Shown: positions 22,803-30,716 of the stretch, piece by piece
Layout of the letters: each line of letters starts with the position of its first letter
Numbering within the stretch: the stretch's first letter is position 1
Source: an uncultured Bacilli bacterium
GTDB taxonomy: Bacteria; Bacillota_I; Bacilli_A; RF39; UBA660
DNA length: 39,562 bases
Direction of reading: 5' to 3'
Assembly: GCA_947627375.1 (NCBI GenBank)
Contig: CANQVR010000005.1
Coordinates: forward strand, 1-39,562
Made by a program: the position numbers and the translations under genes
The notes under the pieces: generated by a model
The model's database searches: none
Seen by the model: the letters and a program-made list of their open reading frames with translations, nothing else
What the model was told of the DNA's origin: nothing

Positions 22803-24125
22803 CTATTTAATATTTTTTAAGATGTATGCATCGTAAATTCTTAGAGTATTAATTTTTTTACCATTTTCTAATATGTACTTTTTAGCTTTTAAATCAGTTT
22901 GATAATCTCTATCATTACCTCTTGTAACTATGAAGATAGCATCTTTATTTTTCTTTATTTCTTTTAATAATTTTTGACTGCCATTAAATCCCCAATTACC
23001 GGTATTTATTAAATCTAAATAATTAATTTCTATATCGTTTACTAATTTAAAATAATATCCATTAGCATTTATAAATATTATTTTTTTAGCTTTGTTTTTC
23101 TTAATGAATTTACTAACTTCTTTAGTAAAAGAAACATCATCGTTTGTTAATCTTCTATATTCAAAGTGATTTATATCATTTGGATAAGAAAAATCATTTG
23201 TAATAAACGTATTTATACCTAATAAGGTAAAACATATAATAACACAAATTGAAAATAATTGATAATTAAAATTATTGGGTAATTTAAAATTGAGTAATAA
23301 GAAAATGGCAAGAACTATTAAACAAAATTGGAAATGATAAAAACCAAATATAGGAATAAGTATAGTATAGAATGCTAGAGCATAATAGTTTTTTATATCT
23401 TTGGGATTTTTCTTTATAAAATAGATAGTAAATAATTCTAGTAATATAAAGAAAACAACATATATATTAAAACCTGCTTTATTAGTATTAGCAAAATCAA
23501 ATAATCCTAAAACACATAAATCAATAAAATTATTTAAAGAATTTGTTATTAAAAGATAACATAAAAATATTCCTAATGGTATTAAAGTTCCTAAAAATCT
23601 TTTTTTGAATTTCTTGGGTTCTTTGAGAAAGAATAGTGTTGTCAAAAACATACAAAATCCTACACTTTGTTTTGTTAAAATAAATAGTCCTAGAATTATA
23701 CCTATTAAAAAATCTTGGTCTTTTTTTGATTCTAAAAAAATTAAAAATATATACAAAAAAAGTAAAAACCAATTATAGTTTGGAAGCAATTTACAAAAAG
23801 GAAAAAACAATATTAAAATAAGCCAAGTTTTTTTATCAAAAAGTTTAAATAATAAAAAAGTAATTATTAATAAAATACATATATGTGTTATATGAAATAC
23901 TAAGATATTTGAGCCAAACAGATGAAATGGAATACTCATTAACATGGGATAAATTGGTGTTACTACCATATTAAAATCTTTATAAGGTATTAATCCTTTA
24001 TAAATATTATGGGCAAAGCCATAATTCCATATTTCATCTCCATCAGTTGGTAAAATTATCAATGTCCATATTAAAAAAAATATAAATAAAAATACATATG
24101 GCAAACTTTTTTTTATTTTTTCCAT
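22803..24125 (-). CDS. GT-C-like multi-pass membrane protein (paralogue 1)
   Basis: A membrane protein of about 440 residues with roughly ten hydrophobic helices and a soluble C-terminal part (about 330-440). After the first helix the loop reads PTDGDEIWNYGFAHNIYKGLIPYKDF. An acidic pair in that position is where GT-C (ArnT/PMT-like) glycosyltransferases keep their catalytic acid. TKQS follows in a middle loop. It is about as long as, and clearly related to, the gene at 26691-28037 (WNYGFA...PYKDF, LTKQS, NTGNWGFNGSQK against NRGNYGYKGTQK). A lipid-linked sugar donor and a wall or surface acceptor would be expected, but this is inference. The start is the ATG at 24125 behind GGAAG; TATAAT lies before it. 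Confidence 0.75.
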   Translation of the reverse strand: MEKIKKSLPYVFLFIFFLIWTLIILPTDGDEIWNYGFAHNIYKGLIPYKDFNMVVTPIYPMLMSIPFHLFGSNILVFHITHICILLIITFLLFKLFDKKTWLILILFFPFCKLLPNYNWFLLFLYIFLIFLESKKDQDFLIGIILGLFILTKQSVGFCMFLTTLFFLKEPKKFKKRFLGTLIPLGIFLCYLLITNSLNNFIDLCVLGLFDFANTNKAGFNIYVVFFILLELFTIYFIKKNPKDIKNYYALAFYTILIPIFGFYHFQFCLIVLAIFLLLNFKLPNNFNYQLFSICVIICFTLLGINTFITNDFSYPNDINHFEYRRLTNDDVSFTKEVSKFIKKNKAKKIIFINANGYYFKLVNDIEINYLDLINTGNWGFNGSQKLLKEIKKNKDAIFIVTRGNDRDYQTDLKAKKYILENGKKINTLRIYDAYILKNIK

Positions 24126-24156
24126 GTATTGCACTTCCAATCTATTACATTATATC

Positions 24157-24193
24157 AAAAAAAAATAGTACTAACAAATTATTAATACTATTT
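24157..24193 (-). terminator. Terminator of the ezrA unit
   Basis: On the minus strand AATAGTATT and AGTACTATT pair (one G-T, 11-base loop), followed by T's. It separates the prepilin-like gene from the GT-C-like gene. Confidence 0.75.
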
Positions 24194-24850
24194 AACATCA
24201 ACTTTAGCAACTTCAGTTTTCTTTCGATAATAAGTTTTGCTATAAACATTAAAATCACTTGGTATTTCTTCTACATCATTATATTCATAATCATTCTCTA
24301 AATTGAATGCATATAAGAACATATTTTTTTCGTAAGATTCTTTGAAGACATCATTACCATTTTCATCTTTATAATTGTATAAAATCGTTTCTTGGTTATC
24401 ACCACTTTTTTTAGTTTCATGCCAAGCAGTTATTTTATAAATTGTAAATTTCTTTTCAGCGACATATTGATTATCAATAACATACTCGCCACATTTTAAA
24501 GTAACATACTTTTTATCTCCTTCAAAAACTAACTTGGAATTAGCAGTATCGCAATATTTAGTATCATAAAATGGATTTTTAACATTAGACATGGCTCCAA
24601 AATCTATCATTTCTTTTAGATAAACTTCATTATTAATACTTTGAAATTGAAAACCTGTTGCATTAACAGCAAGTTGAGTAGCATTATATTGCATCACTTG
24701 ATATTTATCATTATAACTAGATTGTAAAGCAATTACTAAAAATACTGCTGCAATAATCAAGCAGACTACAGCTACAGATAATAATTCAAGTCCACCAAAT
24801 CCTTTTTCATGTTTCCTATTTTTTATTCTTTTCTCTTCTTTAATCATCAT
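24188..24850 (-). CDS. Prepilin-like membrane protein downstream of ezrA
   Basis: After a basic leader (MMIKEEKRIKNRKHEKG) comes FGGLELLSVAVVCLIIAAVF, with Gly before the cleavage point, Phe at +1 and Glu at +5. This is the layout of a type IV prepilin signal. A polar domain of about 170 residues follows, with Cys near 110 and 130 that could pair, rich in Tyr, Asn and Lys. The ORF extends upstream to 24886, but the ATG at 24850 overlaps the end of ezrA by 11 bases and is the likelier start. No pilus motor, prepilin peptidase or other pilin gene lies in the window, so the machinery would have to be elsewhere. It could instead be a simple single-pass protein. Confidence 0.65.
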   Translation of the reverse strand: MMIKEEKRIKNRKHEKGFGGLELLSVAVVCLIIAAVFLVIALQSSYNDKYQVMQYNATQLAVNATGFQFQSINNEVYLKEMIDFGAMSNVKNPFYDTKYCDTANSKLVFEGDKKYVTLKCGEYVIDNQYVAEKKFTIYKITAWHETKKSGDNQETILYNYKDENGNDVFKESYEKNMFLYAFNLENDYEYNDVEEIPSDFNVYSKTYYRKKTEVAKVDVK

Positions 24851-26552
24851 ACACCGCCAATAATTTCTTATAGATATTTTCATCAACTATAGAAGTTGCT
24901 TTAATGGAAATATCTAAAGATTTTTTATACTCCCCTTTATAAAATGCAACTGTAGCCTCATTTATTCCATTTTCTACTTCTTTATAACTAGAAATATATC
25001 TATTTCCATAAACTATAGCTTTTTCAGCAAGCATCGCAGTTTTTACCATTTCGTTAGTAGTCTTATATAATTTTAAAACTAAATCTCTTGCAGTATCTAC
25101 TCTAGTGTTTAAAGTTTTAATAACAATTGGTTTCTTTTCTAATTCTTTTATTACTTCTAAAATTGCTTCATTAGCTTCTGATAATTCTACAAAATACTTA
25201 TCAGTAATGATTGGTAATTTATAACTTCTAATTTTAGTTTTAGATTGTTTTAAAAATTCCTGTATTTCATTTAATTGTTCACGGGCACGAACTTCATCAT
25301 CATACATATTTCCAAGAGATTTTAAAGCTACGTCTAATTGTTCTTCCATATTTTTAAGTCTTACCGTTAAATCTTCGATTTCTTTATGAACTACTGAATA
25401 TGGAGATGAGCCATTTTTCACTGTTGCTTTTAATTTTTTATAATCATCATTAATTTTAACTAAAGATTTATTAGCTTCGTCTATTATTATGACATCTTCA
25501 TCATTTAGATCATACATATTTTTTATATCGTCTAATTGATTATATATCTCCTTTACCATTTTATTAATTTTTTGAATTTTTTTAGAAAAATCTTTATTGA
25601 TTTCTTCATATACTTTACGACTAAGTCTTTCTTTTTCAAAATCTACAAATAGAGAATCTAAATAATCAAGAATTGTTTTTAAATCAAACATACATCCTTC
25701 AAGATTTAACATTTTTACTTTGTCCATGATATTTTCAATATTCTTTTTAGATTCTTCTAAATTATAGTCAATATTTAAATAGTCTAGTGGATAACCTTCT
25801 TTTATCATTTCTTCTTTAGTATTTTTTATTTCTTTAATTCTCTTTGGAATAAGTTCATTAGCCATTAGTAAAACATCTGGAGTTTCATTAATAATTATAT
25901 CCATATGATCTACCATAGCATCAAGAGCTTTAACGATATGTACTACTTCATCATATTCATTTTTTTCCATTACTTTTTCAAAATCTAAAAATCTTTTTTC
26001 AATATTCTCAAGTTGTAATTCGATTGCTTCTTGCATTCCTTCGTATAATGTTTTATGTTGTTCAAATTCTTTATTAAATTTACGATATTTTGTTTTAAGT
26101 TTTGTAACAATATTACGATATTTTGTTTCACTAGAGGTAACATCTTTTATTTGTTCAAGTAAGTTATCTGCTACCTGTTTACTTTTATAAATTTCAAGTT
26201 CAGTTTTAGCATATTTGTTTCTGTATTCCTTATAGTTTTTATCTTCTATTAGAGTCTCAAGTTCAATAATCATATCATTAATTTTAGAAATATTTTTATC
26301 TTTTAAATCTTCAAATTTCTTTTGCCATTTATTATACTTTTCTTCCATTTTTTCATTATTAATAATAGATTCTACTTTAGATAATTCCAAAAGAACTGGA
26401 GTACTCGCAATTAAATTAACATTGCGCTCTAATTCTCTAACTTTATCAGTATATCTTTTTGTTTTCTTTTTTCGGATTAATTGAAGTGTAACAACTACAA
26501 TTACAATCACGATAATTAAAACAGTTGAAATAATTAATATTTGTCCTTGCAT
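24840..26552 (-). CDS. ezrA: Septation ring formation regulator EzrA
   Basis: EzrA is a membrane-anchored spectrin-like protein that regulates FtsZ assembly and recruits wall-synthesis proteins in Bacilli. It has an N-terminal transmembrane helix (ILIISTVLIIVIVIVVVTLQ) with the body inside, then about 540 residues of coiled coil. The C-terminal signature MLAEKAIVYGNRYISSYKEV matches the conserved YGNRYR patch. The frame can begin at 26567, but GGGGTGG lies directly before the ATG at 26552, and nothing like a ribosome binding site precedes the earlier ATG. It overlaps the prepilin-like gene by 11 bases. EzrA near rpsD and tyrS repeats the B. subtilis order. Confidence 0.95.
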   Translation of the reverse strand: MQGQILIISTVLIIVIVIVVVTLQLIRKKKTKRYTDKVRELERNVNLIASTPVLLELSKVESIINNEKMEEKYNKWQKKFEDLKDKNISKINDMIIELETLIEDKNYKEYRNKYAKTELEIYKSKQVADNLLEQIKDVTSSETKYRNIVTKLKTKYRKFNKEFEQHKTLYEGMQEAIELQLENIEKRFLDFEKVMEKNEYDEVVHIVKALDAMVDHMDIIINETPDVLLMANELIPKRIKEIKNTKEEMIKEGYPLDYLNIDYNLEESKKNIENIMDKVKMLNLEGCMFDLKTILDYLDSLFVDFEKERLSRKVYEEINKDFSKKIQKINKMVKEIYNQLDDIKNMYDLNDEDVIIIDEANKSLVKINDDYKKLKATVKNGSSPYSVVHKEIEDLTVRLKNMEEQLDVALKSLGNMYDDEVRAREQLNEIQEFLKQSKTKIRSYKLPIITDKYFVELSEANEAILEVIKELEKKPIVIKTLNTRVDTARDLVLKLYKTTNEMVKTAMLAEKAIVYGNRYISSYKEVENGINEATVAFYKGEYKKSLDISIKATSIVDENIYKKLLAVYDD

Positions 26553-26690
26553 ATGTTTCCACCCCATATCATATATAACTATATTATCACAAGTTATAAT
26601 TTTTTTCTACAAAATATGAAAAAATAACAATAATTAATTAAATATATTTTTTATAATCTTTATGCTATAATTATAATTAGGAGTGTATGT

Positions 26691-28037
26691 ATGGTAAAAA
26701 TTAAATCTTTTTGGAAATTTATTTTTATTTTTATATTTTTTTTACTTATATTAGTAATATTTGGATTTCATAATAATCAATTTGATCCAATGTGGAATTT
26801 TGGATATTCTTATGCCATGAGTATAGGAGAAATACCTTATAAAGATTTTACTTTGTTAACTACTCCTTTATTTCCTTTTTTATTTTCAATAGGACTTAGA
26901 ATTTTTGGACATGATAATATTGTTTTTTTAACTGAACAAGCTTTACTTATTACTTTTACTTTTTATTTTTTATTTAAAATCTACGATAAAAAAGCTTGGA
27001 TTATGATGTTTGCTTTTATTTTCCCTTTTTTAAATAATATTGTTCCAACATATAACTTTTTAGCTTATTCTTTAATGATTGTTGTAATTTATTTAGAAAA
27101 AGAAAATAAAAATGATTATCTAATTGGTTTTATTCTCGGTTTAATTTTTTTAACAAAACAAAGTATTGGTCTATGTATGATAATTCCAAGTATTATTTTT
27201 TATTATAAAAAATATAAAGTATTACTTAAAAGAGCAATTGGTTTCCTTTTTCCTTGTATTATTTTCTTTATCTATTTACTTATTACTGGAAGTTTATTTA
27301 ATTTTATAGACATCTGTTTTTTAGGAATGTTTGATTTCGCTTCCAATAATTCTAATGTATTTACAGTATTTTTCTTTTTAGCATTAGTTATGGTAGGTAT
27401 ATTATTACTTATTATCAAGAAAAATAGAAAAGATATTATTAATTACTATATTTTGTGTTCTTTTAGCTTTTTAATTCCAATCTTTACAGAATATCATTTT
27501 TACATGTTCTTTATGTGTTTTATACTTGCTTTGCTACCTTTTGTTTCAGCTCCTAATAAAACTTTGATTTTTATTATCAATATTGTATGTATCTCAATTT
27601 GTTTATTTTGTTTTATAGTAGTTTATTCTGGTCTTCATACTGTTTTCTTAAAAGATGTTCATAATTTTAAATATTATTTAATAGATAAAGGCTCTAAAAA
27701 AAGTCTTATCGATACTTTAGATTTATATCAACGTTATAAGACAAAGGAAAAGTCTCCAATATTTTTAGGTACTCAAAGTGTTTATTTCACTATAGCAAAC
27801 GAAGAAAAAATAGATTATTTTGATATTTTAAATCGTGGTAATTATGGTTATAAAGGTACTCAAAAGATGATAAATAAAATTAAAAAAATGAAAAATCAAA
27901 TTTTTATAATTAATATGAATAAGTATAAACATACAGGAGTAGAAGATCAATTAGATAAAGATATTATAAAATATGTAATTAAACATAGTAAAAAAATAGA
28001 TAATTTAGCATATTATTACGTATATTTAAAAGAATAA
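26691..28037 (+). CDS. GT-C-like multi-pass membrane protein (paralogue 2)
   Basis: This 448-residue protein resembles the gene at 22803-24125 in length, helix layout and motifs: DPMWNFGYSYAMSIGEIPYKDF, FLTKQS, and a C-terminal NRGNYGYKGTQKMINKIKK. The first loop here has Asp-Pro (FDPMW) where the paralogue has Asp-Glu (GDEIW), so the presumed catalytic acid pair is reduced. About ten to eleven helices precede the soluble tail. TATAAT lies upstream and AGGAG is well placed. The two paralogues face opposite ways on either side of ezrA. The function is inferred only from the GT-C-like layout. Confidence 0.75.
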   Translation: MVKIKSFWKFIFIFIFFLLILVIFGFHNNQFDPMWNFGYSYAMSIGEIPYKDFTLLTTPLFPFLFSIGLRIFGHDNIVFLTEQALLITFTFYFLFKIYDKKAWIMMFAFIFPFLNNIVPTYNFLAYSLMIVVIYLEKENKNDYLIGFILGLIFLTKQSIGLCMIIPSIIFYYKKYKVLLKRAIGFLFPCIIFFIYLLITGSLFNFIDICFLGMFDFASNNSNVFTVFFFLALVMVGILLLIIKKNRKDIINYYILCSFSFLIPIFTEYHFYMFFMCFILALLPFVSAPNKTLIFIINIVCISICLFCFIVVYSGLHTVFLKDVHNFKYYLIDKGSKKSLIDTLDLYQRYKTKEKSPIFLGTQSVYFTIANEEKIDYFDILNRGNYGYKGTQKMINKIKKMKNQIFIINMNKYKHTGVEDQLDKDIIKYVIKHSKKIDNLAYYYVYLKE

Positions 28038-28039
28038 AC

Positions 28040-28068
28040 TTGACTTATTTAGTATTTACCTTTATAAT
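28040..28068 (+). promoter_or_regulatory. Strong sigma-A promoter of rpsD
   Basis: TTGACT (28040-28045), 17 bases, TATAAT (28063-28068), starting three bases after the stop of the upstream gene. Confidence 0.9.
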
Positions 28069-28074
28069 TAAGAG

Positions 28075-28232
28075 TGCAATTTACTTGAAACAGCAGTATT
28101 TTGACATATTCAATGTGTTTTCCGAATAATATTCTAGTAACTTTGCTGTTTAAGCGAAAGAGAAGGAAAACTCCCTAATATGTAGAAAATACATTTCAAG
28201 AAATATGTAATATAATAGGAAAGGAGAAAATT
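28075..28232 (+). promoter_or_regulatory. Structured rpsD leader (S4 autoregulation candidate)
   Basis: About 158 bases lie between the expected transcription start and the rpsD ATG. CTTGAAACAGCA and TGCTGTTTAAG pair as a long-range stem around a shorter hairpin region, followed by a purine-rich linker and a second weak pairing (AATATGT... with ACATTTC-type sequence) before the AAAGGAG site. In B. subtilis the rpsD leader binds S4 and represses its own gene. A leader of this size and position fits that role, but I have not matched it to the published model base by base. Confidence 0.55.
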
Positions 28233-28835
28233 ATGGCAAGATATACTGGTCCAACTTATAAGAAAGCTCGTCGTGTTGGTTTTTCAATCAGTGAAACAGG
28301 AAAAGAACTTGCTCGTCGTCCATACGGACCTGGTCAACATGGTAATGCCCGTAGAGGTAAACTTTCTGACTATGGAGTTCAATTAAAAGAAAAACAAAAA
28401 GTTCGTTTTATGTATGGAGTAAACGAAAGACAATTTAGAAATACTTTTGAAAAAGCAGCTAAGATGAAAGGTATTCATGGTGAAAACTTTTTAAAATTAC
28501 TTGAATCTCGTCTTGATAATTTAGTATATAGAATTGGTTTTTCTTCAACTCGTCGTGGTGCAAGACAACTTGTTAATCATGGACATGTAACTGTTAATGG
28601 TAAAAAAGTTGATATTCCTTCATATACTGTTAAAGTTGGAGATGTAATTTCTTTAAAGGATAAAGATAAAGAGTTAAAAGTTGTTCTTGAATCTTTAGAA
28701 AAAATATCTAAAAGAGTTGAATTTATTAAATACGATGATAAGAAAATGGAAGCAACTTATGTTAGATATCCTCAAAGAAATGAACTTAATGCTGATATCA
28801 ATGAAGCATTAATCGTTGAATTTTATAACAAATAA
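28233..28835 (+). CDS. rpsD: 30S ribosomal protein S4
   Basis: S4 is a primary 16S rRNA binding protein that starts 30S assembly. The 200 residues match throughout: [41 protein letters not shown], the S4 RNA-binding domain [34 protein letters not shown] (about 90-125) and PERxE-like end region. It lacks the N-terminal zinc cysteines, so it is the zinc-free form. The ribosome binding site AAAGGAG is strong. It is a monocistronic unit with its own promoter, leader and a perfect terminator. Its product binds its own leader in Bacilli. Confidence 0.98.
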   Translation: MARYTGPTYKKARRVGFSISETGKELARRPYGPGQHGNARRGKLSDYGVQLKEKQKVRFMYGVNERQFRNTFEKAAKMKGIHGENFLKLLESRLDNLVYRIGFSSTRRGARQLVNHGHVTVNGKKVDIPSYTVKVGDVISLKDKDKELKVVLESLEKISKRVEFIKYDDKKMEATYVRYPQRNELNADINEALIVEFYNK

Positions 28836-28862
28836 AAAATTGGGAACTTCCCAATTTTTTAT
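28834..28862. terminator. Bidirectional terminator after rpsD
   Basis: AAAAAATTGGGAA and TTCCCAATTTTTT (28834-28860) form a nearly perfect inverted repeat with a tight loop, serving rpsD and the converging phosphatase gene. Confidence 0.93.
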
Positions 28863-29398
28863 TTTATCTCTAATTTTTCGCAGTAACAATTATCTATATC
28901 TATCTGCGTTAATTCCTCTTTAATATCATCATAATCTAAATTATAATCATTTAATATATAATGAAGACAAGCGATAACTATACCATGAGAAACAATTAAA
29001 ATATTTTCATTTTGATATTTTTCTTTTAATTTATAAGCAAACTTTTTACATCTATCAAAAACTTTATCGTTTCCTTCTATATCTTGTACTTTTTCATTTT
29101 TTTGAGAAAGTTTTTTTATTTCTTCTTTCGTTATTCCTTCAAGACATTTAATTTCTCTTTCCCTTAAAGTATCATCTTTTTCTATTACTACTTTATCTCC
29201 TACTAAAATCATGGCAGTTTGTACCGCTCTAAAAATAGGTGAACATAAACAAGTATCAAAATTTATATTTTTAAGTTTTTCCCGTAATTCATAACACTGC
29301 ATTTCTCCTATTTTACTCAAATGAACAGGAAGAGTACCTTGAACTCTTCCTTCTTCGTTATACTTAGTTTTACCATGACGAACTAAATATACTTTCAT
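28859..29398 (-). CDS. Histidine phosphatase family protein
   Basis: This 179-residue protein belongs to the phosphoglycerate-mutase-like phosphatases. It begins MKVYLVRHGKTKYNEEGRVQG with the phosphohistidine at about residue 8 in RHG; SPIFRAVQTA, the acidic LREREIKCLEGI and the second His in VSHGIVIA complete the active site. Its length and sequence fit small-molecule phosphatases (such as GpmB/CobC-type) rather than true glycolytic mutase. The start shares a base with the stop of the beta-propeller gene upstream and has GGAGG, so the two are translated together. The substrate cannot be told. Confidence 0.9.
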   Translation of the reverse strand: MKVYLVRHGKTKYNEEGRVQGTLPVHLSKIGEMQCYELREKLKNINFDTCLCSPIFRAVQTAMILVGDKVVIEKDDTLREREIKCLEGITKEEIKKLSQKNEKVQDIEGNDKVFDRCKKFAYKLKEKYQNENILIVSHGIVIACLHYILNDYNLDYDDIKEELTQIDIDNCYCEKLEIK

Positions 29399-30657
29399 TA
29401 TTTAACCTCCAAGCTTTTTCCTTGCTTGCTATAGGTGATAAATTTAGATAAAAAGCCATCTTTTTTATAACTAGAATATCCACTAATTAAATAATCATTA
29501 TTGATTTCTTTTATATCAGTAAAGTAATCATCAAGATTATCTTCACCATAGTTTTCAATATAAATTTTCTTTAAACTAGTTTTATATTTGGCAAGTATAC
29601 CATCATATTTAAAGACATTTAAATTTTTTGTTGTTTTCTTTTTATCTAATACTGCCGTATGACCTACTAAGACAAGATTATGATTAGAATCTAAAATAAT
29701 TTTATTGAATCTCTCCATACCTTTACCTTTATAAGTAACTTCATCTAGTTGGTCACCATCTAAATCATATTTGACTATTAAAGCATCAGTATCAAAGTCA
29801 TTCTTATCTTCACTTAGTTTTTTAGATCCGACAACTATTAATTGATTCCCTGCTTTGACAATACTTGAAAAACCTAACATATCAGTATATTCATAATTAG
29901 TTGTAGATATTCTTTCTCCATTACTATTATACTTGACTAAAATACCAACACGGGCAGCATCTTTTCCAACTACATAAATATTATCTTTATCTACTAAAAT
30001 ATCATTAAATAAACCTGATTTGCTACCACCATAATTAGATCTCCATATTTCTTTTCCTGTTTTATCATATTTAATGATAATTCCACCACCACGTTTATCT
30101 ACACCTAAAGTCATATTTTCAAAAATACTTTGTCCTACTACAATATATCCATCATCAACAACAGCAACATTAGTAAATTTAGAGTCTCCTAAAATTTGTA
30201 AATTCTTTTCAAAAATAATTTTTCCATTTTCATCATATTTTACAAAAAGTGCAGTTCTAACTTTATCTTTCTTTTCAGTTTTAGTCTTTTCATAACTTCC
30301 TACCGCTAGAAAGTTTTTACCATCACTTTTAACACTATAAAATGTACTATTGTATCCTTTATTATAGAATTTTTCCCATATTTTTTCTTTCTTATTATCA
30401 TATTTAGTAATTTTAGCTTTTTCGTATGATTTATTATTGTTGTTATTGCTACCTACTAAGATATAGCCATCCGCAATTTTTTCAAATGAATTAGCACTAT
30501 CTAAATAGACCTTATTATTTTGTCTTTCAATATATTTATATAATATAAATATTCCTTCAGCAAGTAAAATAAGAAGACATATAACTACTATGGAAAACAT
30601 TATTTTTTTATATCTTGTCTCTTTATCTGCTTTTGTTATTTTTTTCTTTTTACTCAT
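29398..30657 (-). CDS. Membrane-anchored beta-propeller-like protein
   Basis: About 419 residues. A basic N-terminus (MSKKKKITKADK) is followed by one transmembrane helix (IMFSIVVICLLILLAEGIFIL) and an outer domain. That domain has repeating units of about 45-50 residues, each with a KYD-x-x-G-K-x-I-x-E-like strand: KYDNKKEKIWEK, KYDENGKIIFEK, KYDKTGKEIWRS, KYNSNGERIST, KYDLDGDQLDE, and YKTSLKKIYIEN. These alternate with GYIVVG/YVVGK strands, which suggests a six- or seven-bladed propeller. The binding partner is unknown. The frame opens at 30714, but GGGTG precedes the ATG at 30657, which I use. It has its own promoter after tyrS. Confidence 0.8.
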   Translation of the reverse strand: MSKKKKITKADKETRYKKIMFSIVVICLLILLAEGIFILYKYIERQNNKVYLDSANSFEKIADGYILVGSNNNNNKSYEKAKITKYDNKKEKIWEKFYNKGYNSTFYSVKSDGKNFLAVGSYEKTKTEKKDKVRTALFVKYDENGKIIFEKNLQILGDSKFTNVAVVDDGYIVVGQSIFENMTLGVDKRGGGIIIKYDKTGKEIWRSNYGGSKSGLFNDILVDKDNIYVVGKDAARVGILVKYNSNGERISTTNYEYTDMLGFSSIVKAGNQLIVVGSKKLSEDKNDFDTDALIVKYDLDGDQLDEVTYKGKGMERFNKIILDSNHNLVLVGHTAVLDKKKTTKNLNVFKYDGILAKYKTSLKKIYIENYGEDNLDDYFTDIKEINNDYLISGYSSYKKDGFLSKFITYSKQGKSLEVK

Positions 30658-30685
30658 TTTATCACCCTTTCGATTTTGCTTTTTT

Positions 30686-30714
30686 ATTGTAACAAAAATA
30701 TTTTTATTTTTCAA
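30686..30714 (-). promoter_or_regulatory. Sigma-A promoter of the propeller-phosphatase unit
   Basis: On the minus strand TTGAAA (30709-30714), 17 bases, TACAAT (30686-30691), in the short gap after tyrS. Confidence 0.7.
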
Positions 30715-30716
30715 AT

